This document shows, one piece after another, positions 8,116 to 17,469 of a stretch of 64,000 bases of DNA. Origin of the DNA: Bradyrhizobium sp. CCBAU 51627 (GTDB lineage: Bacteria > Pseudomonadota > Alphaproteobacteria > Rhizobiales > Xanthobacteraceae); assembly GCF_028128765.1 (NCBI RefSeq), contig NZ_LBJG01000021.1, positions 1-64,000 of the forward strand, written 5' to 3'. The notes below the pieces were generated by a model, which saw only the letters and a program-made list of their open reading frames with translations, did not search any database and had not been told where the DNA came from. Position 1 is the stretch's first letter; every line of letters starts with the position of its first letter. Position numbers and translations under genes: made by a program.

Positions 8116-10404
8116 TCAGTTCTTGCGCGGGGCGGATGTGTTCGCATTCTCTTCCGCATAGTTCTGCGGGAAGGCGAGCGCGCTCGTCGACGATGCGGGC
8201 TTGACCGGCGCGCTGTCGTCGGAAGCCGATTTGTTCGCAGCTCTGCCAGCCTCGTCGAGCAGCTTCTCGACGCGGACCAGGATGTCGGCGCCGCGCTTGG
8301 TCAGCACCGGCGGCGGGCCGGGCTTGGTCTCCAGCACCTTCGGCGCCGCATTGGCCTGGGCGTTGGCGATCTGCTCGCGCGGCAGTTTCTGACCCATGCC
8401 GACGCCGGGAATCTCCCTGATCTCGACGCCCTGATGCGCGGCGGCCATGATGTCGTGCCAGGTCTGAGCCGGCAGCGAGCCGCCGGTCATGCGGTTGGTC
8501 GGCGAGTAGTCGTCATTGCCGTACCAGACCGCGCAAGTGAAATTGCCGGTGTAGCCGACGAACCAGGCGTCGCGATACGCATTCGTCGTGCCGGTCTTGC
8601 CCGCGGTCGGAATGCCGTCCAGCGCCGCGCGCCGCGCGGTGCCCTCGCTGACGACGTGGCTCATCATGCCGGCCATGTCGGCGGCGATATTCGGCGGAAT
8701 CGCCTGCCTCGGCTTCGGGCCGTCGCGGTCCCAGCGCCAGACCAGGTCACCTGCGCCGGTGCGCACTTCGAGGATTGCGTGCGGCGTCACGGCCTTGCCG
8801 CGGTTCGGGAAGGTCGCATACGCCACGGCATGCTCGAGCACGGTGACTTCGTCGGAGCCGATCGGCAGCGACGGTGTGTCGGGCAGGGGGGCCTTGATGC
8901 CGAAGCGGCGGGCGACCTCGACGATCTTGGCGCGGCCGATCTTGGCCGGGTTCGGCGCCTTCGGCTGCTCCTTCTGGCCGATCGCGATCGACAGCTTGAC
9001 CGGCACGACGTTGATCGAGCGCGTGATCGCCTGCGTCAGCGTCACGGAACCGGAATAAGAGTGGCCATAATTCTGCGGACACCAATTGCCGATGCAGACC
9101 GGGCCGTCGACCACGATCGAGTTCGGCGTGAAGCCGTTCAGCAGCGCGGTCGTGTAGACGTAAGGCTTGAACGACGAGCCGGGCTGGCGATAGGCGTCTG
9201 TGGCGCGGTTGAACTGGCTCGCGCCGTAATCGCGTCCGCCGACCATGGCGCGGATGCCGCCGTCGAGATCGGCGACGACAGTTGCGGCCTGCGTCGCGTG
9301 ATAGTCGCGGCCGAACTGGCGCAGCTGGTTCTCGATCGCGTCTTCGGCAGCCTTCTGCACGTTGGTGTCGATCGCGAGGCGAACGACGAAGACGCGCTCG
9401 GTGTAGGATTTCGGGAAGGTGTCGACGAGCTTGCGCATCTCGTCGAAGGCGTAATCGAGATAGTAATTCGGCGATGCCTCGTCGCGGCGATCGACCGCGA
9501 AGGCGGGGTTGCGGCGGGCGCCGAACACCTGGCCCTCGGTCATGAAGCCGGCGTCGACGAGGTTGTCGAGCACGACGTTGGCGCGGGCGCGCGCGGCAGG
9601 CAGGTTGATGTGCGGGGCGTATTTCGTCGGCGCCTTGAACAGGCCGGCAAGCATCGCGGCCTCGGCGAGGTTGACGTCGCGCGCCGACTTGTTGAAGTAG
9701 AAATGCGCTGCGCCGTCGACGCCGAAGGTGCCGCCGCCCATGTAGGCGCGGTCGAGATAGAGCTTCAGGATCTCGTTCTTGGTCAGGCGCCATTCCAGCC
9801 AGACCGCGAGGAACGCCTCGTTGATCTTGCGCTCGATGGTGCGCTCGTTGCTCAGGAACAGGTTCTTGGCGAGCTGCTGGGTGATCGAGGAGCCGCCCTG
9901 GCGCACGCCGCCGGCCTGGGCGTTGGTGACGAGCGCGCGTGCGGTGCCGGCGATGTCGATGCCGAAATGGTCGTAGAAGCGGCGGTCCTCGGTCGCGAGC
10001 GTCGCCTTGATCAGGACGTCAGGAAAATCTTCCAGCGGGATCGAGTCGTTATGCTTGATGCCGCGGCTGCCGATCGGGTTGCCATAGCGGTCGAGGAACG
10101 TCACCGCGAGGTCGGACTTCTTCAGCCAGTCCTCGTCCGCGGTCTCGCGGAAGGCGGGGATGGCGAGGATCAGCATCAGCACCATGCCGCCAAGACCGAT
10201 GGTCGCGGCTTCCGACAGCGGCTCGATGAATACCCAGCGCTTCCACCGCCCGACATAGAAACGGTCCATGAAGGTCGAGTAGCGCTCGTGGAGCTCGCGG
10301 ATGCCCTTGGCCGAGGAGAACAGCGAGGAGTCGATGCGCGCATCGAGGTCCAGGAAGAAGTTCCTGACGCGTGTCTTCCAGTTGGATGGCGTGTTCTGGA
10401 CCAC
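8116..10404 (-). CDS. Class A penicillin-binding protein (PBP1 family)
   Basis: Bifunctional peptidoglycan synthase, 762 aa. A short cytoplasmic part and one transmembrane helix (about 65-85) precede the GT51 glycosyltransferase domain with catalytic Glu139 in ATEDRRFYDHFGID and the GGSSITQQLAKN motif (170-181). The transpeptidase domain has SxxK at 410-413 (GSSFKP), SxN at 463-465 (SIN) and KTGT at 603-606. The tail is Pro/Ala/Ser-rich. All catalytic motifs are intact, so it should polymerise and cross-link lipid II in the periplasm. The start codon ATG 10404 gives a leader consistent with the family. It heads the operon with DUF1214 and DUF1254 genes. PBP1A versus PBP1C-like subclass is not resolved here. 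Confidence 0.95.
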   Translation of the reverse strand: MVQNTPSNWKTRVRNFFLDLDARIDSSLFSSAKGIRELHERYSTFMDRFYVGRWKRWVFIEPLSEAATIGLGGMVLMLILAIPAFRETADEDWLKKSDLAVTFLDRYGNPIGSRGIKHNDSIPLEDFPDVLIKATLATEDRRFYDHFGIDIAGTARALVTNAQAGGVRQGGSSITQQLAKNLFLSNERTIERKINEAFLAVWLEWRLTKNEILKLYLDRAYMGGGTFGVDGAAHFYFNKSARDVNLAEAAMLAGLFKAPTKYAPHINLPAARARANVVLDNLVDAGFMTEGQVFGARRNPAFAVDRRDEASPNYYLDYAFDEMRKLVDTFPKSYTERVFVVRLAIDTNVQKAAEDAIENQLRQFGRDYHATQAATVVADLDGGIRAMVGGRDYGASQFNRATDAYRQPGSSFKPYVYTTALLNGFTPNSIVVDGPVCIGNWCPQNYGHSYSGSVTLTQAITRSINVVPVKLSIAIGQKEQPKAPNPAKIGRAKIVEVARRFGIKAPLPDTPSLPIGSDEVTVLEHAVAYATFPNRGKAVTPHAILEVRTGAGDLVWRWDRDGPKPRQAIPPNIAADMAGMMSHVVSEGTARRAALDGIPTAGKTGTTNAYRDAWFVGYTGNFTCAVWYGNDDYSPTNRMTGGSLPAQTWHDIMAAAHQGVEIREIPGVGMGQKLPREQIANAQANAAPKVLETKPGPPPVLTKRGADILVRVEKLLDEAGRAANKSASDDSAPVKPASSTSALAFPQNYAEENANTSAPRKN

Positions 10405-10697
10405 CTAGAACCCTTGAGGCTCGGTTCGAAAGCGTTCAAGCACCCGGCCGGGGCGGCATCGAGACGTCTTGCGGGATTGTTGCGGCAAACCCAAGGCGCC
10501 CGTTTCGCGCACCAAAGGGGACTTGCTGTTCTTCTAGCCGAGCAGGGCCTATAAACCAATGGTCAGGCTCGCAATTTTGAACAACAGGCCTAATTGAACC
10601 CCGGTTCATTACGGGCCTTTTGGGCGCATTGCTTGCAGCTTTGCGGCCGCACCCCCTAGATGGGCAACCCGCAGCTCTTTGGATCAGTATCAGGCGC

Positions 10698-11213
10698 ATG
10701 ACCGCAGCTCGCAAACGACCTTCAGACCAGGATGGATTCTTCTGGAAAACCAAGAAGATGGAGGAAATGTCGACGGCCGAATGGGAGAGCCTGTGCGACG
10801 GCTGCGGCCGCTGCTGCCTGAGCAAGCTCGAAGATGAGGATACCGGCCAGATCTATTTCACCGATGTCAGCTGCAAGATGCTCGATTCCTGCACGGCCGG
10901 CTGCAAGGACTACTCGAATCGCTTCGACCACGTTCCGGACTGCGTTGTCATGACCCCCGAGAGCGTCCGCGCCCTGAAATGGCTGCCGCCGAGCTGCGGC
11001 TACAAGCTGGTCGCGGAAGGACGCGATCTCTATTGGTGGCATCCGCTGGTTTCCGGCGATCCCAATACCGTGCATGAGGCTGGCGTCTCCGTGCGGGGGC
11101 GGGTCGCGGGCACTGAAGACGAAATCCCGGACGACGAGCTCGAGAACAACCTCGTACAATGGCCGGGTCAGCTGCCGAAACGGGCACGCCTGAAGCGACG
11201 TCCCCAGGACTGA
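10698..11213 (+). CDS. YcgN family cysteine-cluster protein (UPF0260)
   Basis: 171-aa cytoplasmic protein. The cluster CDGCGRCC (33-40) with further cysteines at [12 protein letters not shown] is the CxxCxxCC hallmark of the YcgN/YkgJ family, expected to bind Zn or an Fe-S species. Length and the ending after QWPG match UPF0260 proteins. The ATG at 10698 is preferred because the 26 codons before it in the same frame do not look like the family. It is divergent from the PBP gene, separated by about 290 bases with no other feature that I can identify. Function in the cell is unknown. Confidence 0.85.
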   Translation: MTAARKRPSDQDGFFWKTKKMEEMSTAEWESLCDGCGRCCLSKLEDEDTGQIYFTDVSCKMLDSCTAGCKDYSNRFDHVPDCVVMTPESVRALKWLPPSCGYKLVAEGRDLYWWHPLVSGDPNTVHEAGVSVRGRVAGTEDEIPDDELENNLVQWPGQLPKRARLKRRPQD

Positions 11214-11385
11214 TTCCGGACTAATCCGCCTGCCGTTTCAGATCACTTGTTCGGGATGACCGCAGTGCGGGATGCACCCATGCGCCACGGTGCCTGCCGG
11301 AGAAGAGCTTTGCTGTCTAGATTGGCCTCATAGAACGAATCCTTCGCGGCTTTGCGCCGCAACACGCTCGATCCGACAGCCCGAG

Positions 11386-12975
11386 ATGAACCAGTTCACA
11401 CGGCAGAGCAGCCAGCCTGCCGACATCCAGACATTGCCCGACGATCTCGCTGAGGAACTGGCCCGCCTTCCGGGGGAGGTCATGAGCGTCAGCGACGCGC
11501 CGCCGATTTCGCCGCCGGCGCCGCTGACCTCGGACGAGGTCCGTACCATCGTCATGAGCCTGATGCTGACGATGTTCCTGGCTGCCCTCGACCAGACCAT
11601 CGTTGCCACCGCGCTGCCGACCATCGGCCGCCAGTTCCAGGACGTCTCGAACCTGTCCTGGGTCATCACCTCCTATCTGCTCGCCTCGACCGCCGTTGCG
11701 CCCGTATTCGGGACGCTGAGCGACATCTACGGCCGCAAGGCGATGCTCATCACCTCGCTCAGCCTGTTCATTGCCGGCTCGATCCAGTGCGCGATCGCGC
11801 CGAGCATGTCGATGCTGATCCTGGCGCGCGGCCTTCAGGGGCTCGGCGGCGGCGGCATCATGCCTGTCGTTCAGACCGTGATCTCCGACGTCGTCTCCCC
11901 GCGCGAGCGCGGCCAGTACCAGGCCTATTTCTCCAGCGTCTGGATGGTCGGCGGCATCCTTGGACCCGTCATTGGCGGCGTGTTCGCCGAGCATCTGCAC
12001 TGGTCGATGATATTCTGGATCAACCTGCCGCTCGCCGCCGCGGCGCTCGCGCTGCTGCTGCCGAAGATGAAGAAGATCCCGGTGTTCCACCGCAAGCGCA
12101 AGGTCGACTGGCTCGGCGGCGTGCTGCTGATGGCCTCCGCCGTCGTCTTCATGCTGGTGCTGACCTGGGGTGGCACGCGCTATCCCTGGCTCTCGCCGAC
12201 CGTGCTGTCGATGGTGGGCGGCGCCGTCGCGCTCGCGCTCACCTTCGTCTGGCACGCGCGCCGCACTGATGAGCCGTTCCTGCCGTTGCCGTTGCTCGGC
12301 GGATCGGTCGCGCCGTTCGCGCTGACCGCCGGCGGCTGCGGCCTCGGCGCCATCACCGGCCTCACCGTGCAGCTGCCGCTCTATTACGAACAGGTCTACC
12401 ACCTCAGCGCCAGCGAGGCGGGACTTGCGTTGATTCCGCTTGCGGCGGTCTCGACCTGTGGTGCCGCGATCGCCGGACGCACCATGGCGCGTGCCAAGCA
12501 TTACAAGCGGGTCGCGATCATCGGCACCTCGTGGGCCGCGATCTGCGGCCTCGGCCTCACGGTCACCACGTTGCCGCTGTGGGGCCTTTTGACGCTAATG
12601 GCCGCGTTCGCGCTCGGCCTCGGCACGACCTTCCCGGTCTGCGTGGTCTCGCTGCAGAATTCGGTGGCGCGTCCGCAGGTCGGCACCATCACCGGCGCCA
12701 TGAACTTCTTCCGCGCGCTGATGTCCTCCTTCACGGTTGCTGCGTTCGCGGCGATCCTGCTGATCGCGCTCGGCGCCGACATTCCGCTGGCCGGCGAGCA
12801 TCATGCCGCCGGCGGCATCCCCGTGATCCCCACTGAGGACATGCGGCATGCCTTCCGCTACGTCTTTGCGGCCGCGACCGCGCTGATGACCACCGCCTCG
12901 CTCTGCCTGATCATGATGGAGGAGCGCCCGCTGGCCGGTCCTTCCACGACGCGACCGGTCGAGATGGCGGAGTAG
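11386..12975 (+). CDS. DHA2-family MFS drug exporter
   Basis: Proton-driven efflux permease of the EmrB/QacA (14-helix) type, 529 aa from ATG 11386. A polar N-terminus of about 55 residues precedes helix 1 (MSLMLTMFLAALDQTIVATALP), carrying the D-x-T-I-V-x-x-A-L-P motif of the DHA2 group; GTLSDIYGRKAM is the MFS motif A, and the motif C region reads GGILGPVIGGVF. It ends three bases from the convergent histidine-kinase gene. No adjacent membrane-fusion protein or TetR regulator was seen, so it may act alone in the inner membrane. Substrate unknown. Confidence 0.9.
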   Translation: MNQFTRQSSQPADIQTLPDDLAEELARLPGEVMSVSDAPPISPPAPLTSDEVRTIVMSLMLTMFLAALDQTIVATALPTIGRQFQDVSNLSWVITSYLLASTAVAPVFGTLSDIYGRKAMLITSLSLFIAGSIQCAIAPSMSMLILARGLQGLGGGGIMPVVQTVISDVVSPRERGQYQAYFSSVWMVGGILGPVIGGVFAEHLHWSMIFWINLPLAAAALALLLPKMKKIPVFHRKRKVDWLGGVLLMASAVVFMLVLTWGGTRYPWLSPTVLSMVGGAVALALTFVWHARRTDEPFLPLPLLGGSVAPFALTAGGCGLGAITGLTVQLPLYYEQVYHLSASEAGLALIPLAAVSTCGAAIAGRTMARAKHYKRVAIIGTSWAAICGLGLTVTTLPLWGLLTLMAAFALGLGTTFPVCVVSLQNSVARPQVGTITGAMNFFRALMSSFTVAAFAAILLIALGADIPLAGEHHAAGGIPVIPTEDMRHAFRYVFAAATALMTTASLCLIMMEERPLAGPSTTRPVEMAE

Positions 12976-12978
12976 GGG

Positions 12979-14928
12979 CTAGCCGCCGCTTCCATCCGCA
13001 GAGCCGCTCTTTCGCGGCAGCAGAATCGTGAACTCCGTGAACTGGCCGGGCTCGGTCGCAACGTCGATCGTGCCCCCATGCTGCTTGACCACGATGTCGT
13101 GACTCATCGACAGCCCGAGCCCAGTGCCTTCGCCGGCCGGCTTGGTGGTGAAGAACGGATTGAACATCTTCGTCTTCACATCGTCCGGGATGCCGGTGCC
13201 GTTGTCGCGGATGCGGATCTCGATGGTGTCGCCGCGGTCGCGGGTCGTGGCGGTTACGGTCGGCTCGAAAGTACCGGCGTCGCTCTCAGCCTGGCGTTTT
13301 GCCGCCGCATAAAATCCGTTCGAGACGAGATTCAGGAGCACCCGCGTGATCTCCTGGGGGAACAGTTCGGCGCAGCCTGCCGCCGGATCGAACGCCCGTT
13401 TCAGCGTGACGTCGAACTGGGGCTGCTCGGCGCATGCGCCGTGATAGGCGAGGTTGAGGCTCTCCTCGACCAGGGCGTTGATGTCGCTCAACCGATACTC
13501 GCCGCCGCCCTCGCGGGAATGCAGCAGCATGTTCTTGACGATGGAATCGGCGCGCTTGCCGTGCTGTGCGATCTTCTGCAGATTGTCCTTCAGCATCCCC
13601 GTCAGTTCGTCGACCTCGCTGCGAACTTCGCCGGGGAGTGAAACCGGCGCAAGCACCTCGTTCAGTTCGTTCGCCAGCTCAGTCGACAGCGCGGCGAAAT
13701 TGTTGACGAAGTTGAGCGGATTCTTGATCTCGTGTGCGATGCCGGCGGTGAGCTGGCCGAGCGAGGCCAGCTTCTCGGTCTGGATCAGCCGGTCCTGCGC
13801 CGCGCGCAACTCGTCGAGAGATTGGGCGAGCTCGATGGTGCGGGTCTGAACCTGGTTGAAGAGGCTGACGTTCTTGACCGCGATCACCGCCTGGTCGGCG
13901 AAGGTTTGCAGCAGCCGCACGTGGTGCTCGGCGAAGCTCCCTGCCGTGCGCCGCGTGGCGATGATGACGCCTTTGGCTTCGCCTTCGCTCATCAGCGGCG
14001 TGAACAGCATGCTGCGAAAGCCACGGGCCCGCGCGATGTCGCGTGCGGCCGGCTCGAGCTCGGTATCGGGCAGCTGCGCCGATTGACCACTGGCCGTGAG
14101 CTGGTAGGCCGGGAACTGCGCGAACGGCACCGGGAACGACGCCTGCAGCACACGGTCGCCCTCGGGGTCGCCCGGCGTGAAGGCAGCCAGATGCGCTTCG
14201 CCCTCGATATAGCGCAGCACCGCCGTGGAGAAACCGCCGATCAGCCGGTTGGCGTTGGTGGCGATGGCCTCGAACACCGGCTGCACGTCGGAGGGGGAAG
14301 CCGCCATCACTTTTAGAATGTCGGCGGTCGCGGTCTGGCGTTCCAGCGTCTCGCGCGTCTCGTTGAACAGCCGCGCGTTCTCGATGGCGATCACGGCCTG
14401 GTCGGCAAAAGTCTGCAGCAATTGCACGAGGTCGGGTGCGAACGCGCCGGGCTCGGCGCGCGTGACGCTGATCATGCCGACCGCCGCACCCCTCGTCATC
14501 AGCGGCATGAACAGCACGCTGCGGAAGCCGCGCAGCCGTGCGAGGTCGCGGTTCAGCTCGGGGACACCGGCGGCTTCGCTGTCGGGAAACTGAATCGTCT
14601 CGCCGCCGCGCACCAGCGCAAAAGTCGGGAAGTCCGCGATCTTGCGCGGGAACGAAGCCTTCAACCCTTCGTCCGCCTCCGGGCCGGTCGGCGTAAACGC
14701 GACGAGGTGCAGTTCGTCGCCGATGAACTGCAGCACGGTGGCGGAGAAGCCTCCAAGCAGACGCTTGGAACTTGACGCGATCGCCTCGAACACCGGCCGG
14801 GCATCTGAAGGCGACGCGGCAATGGTCCGCAAAATCTCGGCGGTGGCGTTTTGCCGATCGTGCAGCCGCTCGTTCTCGGCAACGGCCGCCCGCAATTGCT
14901 GTTCGCGTTGGTTCAAGGGGACGGTCAT
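12979..14928 (-). CDS. GAF-GAF sensor histidine kinase
   Basis: Soluble sensor kinase of about 649 aa. Two homologous GAF domains in tandem share the motifs FEAIA, LLGGFSA/LIGGFSTAVL, LARxRGFRS(V/M)LF(M/T)PLM and LLQTFADQAVIA, indicating internal duplication. They are followed by a coiled linker, the H box with phospho-acceptor His in GIAHEIKNPLNFV (His411 counting from the upstream ATG at 14964), N box NLVSNGFYA, G1 DNGTGIP and G2 GTGLGLS. There is no membrane segment, so it should sense an internal small molecule. ATG 14928 (MTVPLNQRE) fits better than 14964. No cognate response regulator is adjacent. Confidence 0.92.
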   Translation of the reverse strand: MTVPLNQREQQLRAAVAENERLHDRQNATAEILRTIAASPSDARPVFEAIASSSKRLLGGFSATVLQFIGDELHLVAFTPTGPEADEGLKASFPRKIADFPTFALVRGGETIQFPDSEAAGVPELNRDLARLRGFRSVLFMPLMTRGAAVGMISVTRAEPGAFAPDLVQLLQTFADQAVIAIENARLFNETRETLERQTATADILKVMAASPSDVQPVFEAIATNANRLIGGFSTAVLRYIEGEAHLAAFTPGDPEGDRVLQASFPVPFAQFPAYQLTASGQSAQLPDTELEPAARDIARARGFRSMLFTPLMSEGEAKGVIIATRRTAGSFAEHHVRLLQTFADQAVIAVKNVSLFNQVQTRTIELAQSLDELRAAQDRLIQTEKLASLGQLTAGIAHEIKNPLNFVNNFAALSTELANELNEVLAPVSLPGEVRSEVDELTGMLKDNLQKIAQHGKRADSIVKNMLLHSREGGGEYRLSDINALVEESLNLAYHGACAEQPQFDVTLKRAFDPAAGCAELFPQEITRVLLNLVSNGFYAAAKRQAESDAGTFEPTVTATTRDRGDTIEIRIRDNGTGIPDDVKTKMFNPFFTTKPAGEGTGLGLSMSHDIVVKQHGGTIDVATEPGQFTEFTILLPRKSGSADGSGG

Positions 14929-15024
14929 TCGCAATCCGGCTTGATGCCGCGGCATGCGCGGCACCGGCCCGGATTATCACATCTCCTGCGGCGGGAGCCA
15001 GCGCCCGCGGTCCAGCAGGCTGCC

Positions 15025-16659
15025 TCATGTGCCCGGCCGCGACACCTCCGTCTCCTTGCTGGTGATGAATTCGAGCAGCACCGGCACGCCTTCCCTTGTC
15101 TTCTGGATGCCGCGCTTGATCGCCGGGATGATGTCCTCCGGCCTGGTCACCCGCTCGCCATAGCCGCCGAAGGCGCGCGCCATCGCGGCGTAGTCGCCGG
15201 AGATGTCGGTCGAGCGATATTTCTCGGTCGAGATCGGCATTACCTTCAACTCGATCGCCATCGAGAAATTATTGAGCAGGATCGACATGATCGGGATGCG
15301 CTCGCGCACGGCGGTTTCGAAATCCATGCCCGTGAAGCCGATCGCTGCATCGCCCCAGACATTGATGCAGAGCTTGTCCGGTTTTGCCAGCTTGGCACCC
15401 ATGGCAAGGCCAAGGCCGTAACCGAGCTGCGTCGTCTTGCCCCAGCCGAGATAGGAGAGGGGTGTGATTGCCTTCCAGAACGGCGAGAGCTGGTCGCGCG
15501 GGCTGCCGGCATCGTGGGTGATGACAGTGTTGTCGATGTCGACGGTATGCTGGAGATCCCACAGCACGCGATAGGGGTTGAGCGGCGCATCATTGCTGGT
15601 GAGCTTGGGCATCCATTTCGCCAGCCATTCCTCGTGCGAGGCCGCGATCTCGGCCGCCACCGCCGATGCATCGCGATCCGTGGTGACGCTCTTGTTGATC
15701 TCCTCCAGCAGTGCATCCAGCACGAGCCCGGCATCGCCGACGAGGCCGATCTTCGCCTCGACATCCTTGTTGAGGTGGTTGGGATCGAGCGTGGAGTGAA
15801 TGATCGTCTTGCCTTTCGGCATCGCGATGCCGAAGCTCGTCTCGGTGAAGGAGCAGCCGATACCGAAGATGACATCGGCTTCGCCGAGGAATTGCGGCAC
15901 CGCGCGCGGCACGGCGAGGCCGCCGGAGCCGAGCGAGAGCGGGTGCGTCTCGGGGAATGACGATTTGCCGCCCAAGCTGGTGGTGACAGGGATTGCCAGC
16001 CGTTCGGCAAGCCGCTTCAGCTGTGGCCACGCCTGCGCGTAATGCACGCCCTGGCCGGCATGGATCACCGGGCGTTTGGCGTTGACGAGCAGGCTAGCTG
16101 CCTCCTTCACATGCACGGGATCCGCGCCGTAGCGGGTGCGCAGCACCGGCGTGTAGCTCAGCGGTTCCGGCACCTCCTCGTTCCACATGTCGGCGGGGAT
16201 TTCGACGATGACCGGCCCGCCGCGTCCGTTCTTCAGCTTGGTGAAGGCGCGGCGGAAGATGTTGGCGACCTCGGCCGCCAGGATGATCGGCTCGGACGAT
16301 TTCGCAAACGGCTTCATTGCCTCGCTGGAATTGAAGTTCGGCTCGATATGCGCCAGCCGGCGCTGATAGCCCATCGGCAACACCAGCACCGGAACGGATT
16401 CGCCAAAGCACTGCGCGACGCCGCCCATCGCGTTCTCCGCGCCGGGTCCATGCTGCATGCAGAAGGCGCCGATCGTGCGCCCCGACGTCACCCGCGAGAT
16501 CGCGTCGGCCATGTGCATGCCGACGCGCTCCTGCCGCACCATCACGGGCCGGATCTCGGCCTTTGCCGCATGCTCGATCAGATGATTGACGGGATAACCG
16601 CAGAGGATCTCGATCCCCTCGCGCCGCATGATTTCTGCAATGGCGGTGCCGAGCTTCAT
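15025..16659 (-). CDS. ThDP-dependent enzyme (acetolactate synthase superfamily)
   Basis: 544-aa enzyme with the three-domain layout of the pyruvate oxidase/acetolactate synthase superfamily. The N-terminal pyrimidine domain carries the catalytic Glu44 (RQERVGMHMADA) and QHGPGAENA; the C-terminal PP domain has the ThDP motif starting GDAAIGF (436-442) and ending LLNN (461-464). The central domain lacks an evident FAD-type signature. Acetolactate synthase proper is unlikely because there is no regulatory-subunit gene nearby and the family name is only superfamily level. A decarboxylase or carboligase of a 2-oxo acid or acyl-CoA is plausible; substrate not assignable. Monocistronic on the minus strand. 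Confidence 0.85.
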   Translation of the reverse strand: MKLGTAIAEIMRREGIEILCGYPVNHLIEHAAKAEIRPVMVRQERVGMHMADAISRVTSGRTIGAFCMQHGPGAENAMGGVAQCFGESVPVLVLPMGYQRRLAHIEPNFNSSEAMKPFAKSSEPIILAAEVANIFRRAFTKLKNGRGGPVIVEIPADMWNEEVPEPLSYTPVLRTRYGADPVHVKEAASLLVNAKRPVIHAGQGVHYAQAWPQLKRLAERLAIPVTTSLGGKSSFPETHPLSLGSGGLAVPRAVPQFLGEADVIFGIGCSFTETSFGIAMPKGKTIIHSTLDPNHLNKDVEAKIGLVGDAGLVLDALLEEINKSVTTDRDASAVAAEIAASHEEWLAKWMPKLTSNDAPLNPYRVLWDLQHTVDIDNTVITHDAGSPRDQLSPFWKAITPLSYLGWGKTTQLGYGLGLAMGAKLAKPDKLCINVWGDAAIGFTGMDFETAVRERIPIMSILLNNFSMAIELKVMPISTEKYRSTDISGDYAAMARAFGGYGERVTRPEDIIPAIKRGIQKTREGVPVLLEFITSKETEVSRPGT

Positions 16660-16789
16660 GGCGTCTCTCTCCCTGAGGCAGGCCGGTTGGTCCGGCCGAT
16701 TGGGGAGAGAGGATCAGGAAATCGAGGGAGGGTAAAGCGGAGGTAGCACGCGCTGCGGTAGGTCAGCCATGCAGCGAGATACCAACCTC

Positions 16790-17233
16790 CTATTTGCAGT
16801 TCTTGCAGATCGTCAGCTTGCGCTTCAACGCTTCGTCTTCCTGATCGATCGATGACTGTGCGTCGAGGCCGTCCTTCTTGGAGCTCTTCGCTGCGCGTGA
16901 TCTCACGGGCGGCGTCACCTGGCTGGGCGCGTCATTGTCCTCGGTGCCGGCGCTGAAGCCGTCGTAATCGGCCGCTGGGTTCGGCGATGCCGGAGGGCCG
17001 CCGATGACAGGTGGCGAAGGCTCTGGACCGGGCGCGGTTGGCGCGCGAGGATCGTTCGCCACCACGGCCGGCTCCCTCCTGGGCTTGGCGCTTCTGGCGC
17101 TCGCATGCGGCGGCGATGCCTTGGGCGGGGCGAGCGAGACCGGCGGGGCGGCCGAACTCTGAGCTCTGGCGCTTTCCTCGGACCATGCGCCGACGAACAT
17201 CAGGCTGAGCGCAAACAGCGTCGCGCGTTTCAT
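16790..17233 (-). CDS. Small secreted Pro/Ala-rich protein
   Basis: 147 aa from ATG 17233, which has GAAG at good spacing; ATG 17239 is also possible. A signal peptide (ATLFALSLMFVGAWS...ARAQ) is followed by a long Pro/Ser/Ala-rich low-complexity stretch and a basic C-terminus ending KRKLTICKNCK. The final two cysteines (CKNC) could bind metal or form a disulphide. No family recognised. Confidence 0.6.
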   Translation of the reverse strand: MKRATLFALSLMFVGAWSEESARAQSSAAPPVSLAPPKASPPHASARSAKPRREPAVVANDPRAPTAPGPEPSPPVIGGPPASPNPAADYDGFSAGTEDNDAPSQVTPPVRSRAAKSSKKDGLDAQSSIDQEDEALKRKLTICKNCK

Positions 17234-17370
17234 GGACATTCTTCACTGGCCTCGGTTTGGCGGTAGACGGCATCAAGCCGCGCCAGGAAGATATCAGCAC
17301 TGACATGGCCGTCAAAGCCGGCGAAAATGGGCGTGAGCCGAGCGGGATGTCGCTTTGCCGCGTGGCACGT

Positions 17371-17384
17371 TTGACCCACGTCAA
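17371..17384 (+). promoter_or_regulatory. FixK/FNR-type box upstream of P-type ATPase
   Basis: TTGACCCACGTCAA fits TTGA-N6-TCAA, the FixK pattern. It lies about 92 bases before ATG 17470 in a non-coding stretch. A GATAAT at 17411-17416 could be the -10, 36 bases on, slightly beyond ideal class II spacing. Confidence 0.6.
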
Positions 17385-17469
17385 GCCGACAGCCGGCTGC
17401 GGCATGGCATGATAATTCCTAGTGATGAGATAACGCGCGCTCATCGTAGAACGGCTCTTGGGAACCTCC

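Noticed and set aside
8434..10554. A 706-codon plus-strand frame opposite the PBP gene
   Set aside because: It is the antisense shadow of a confidently assigned PBP1 gene in high-GC DNA; composition is Arg/Val/Asp-rich with no domain.
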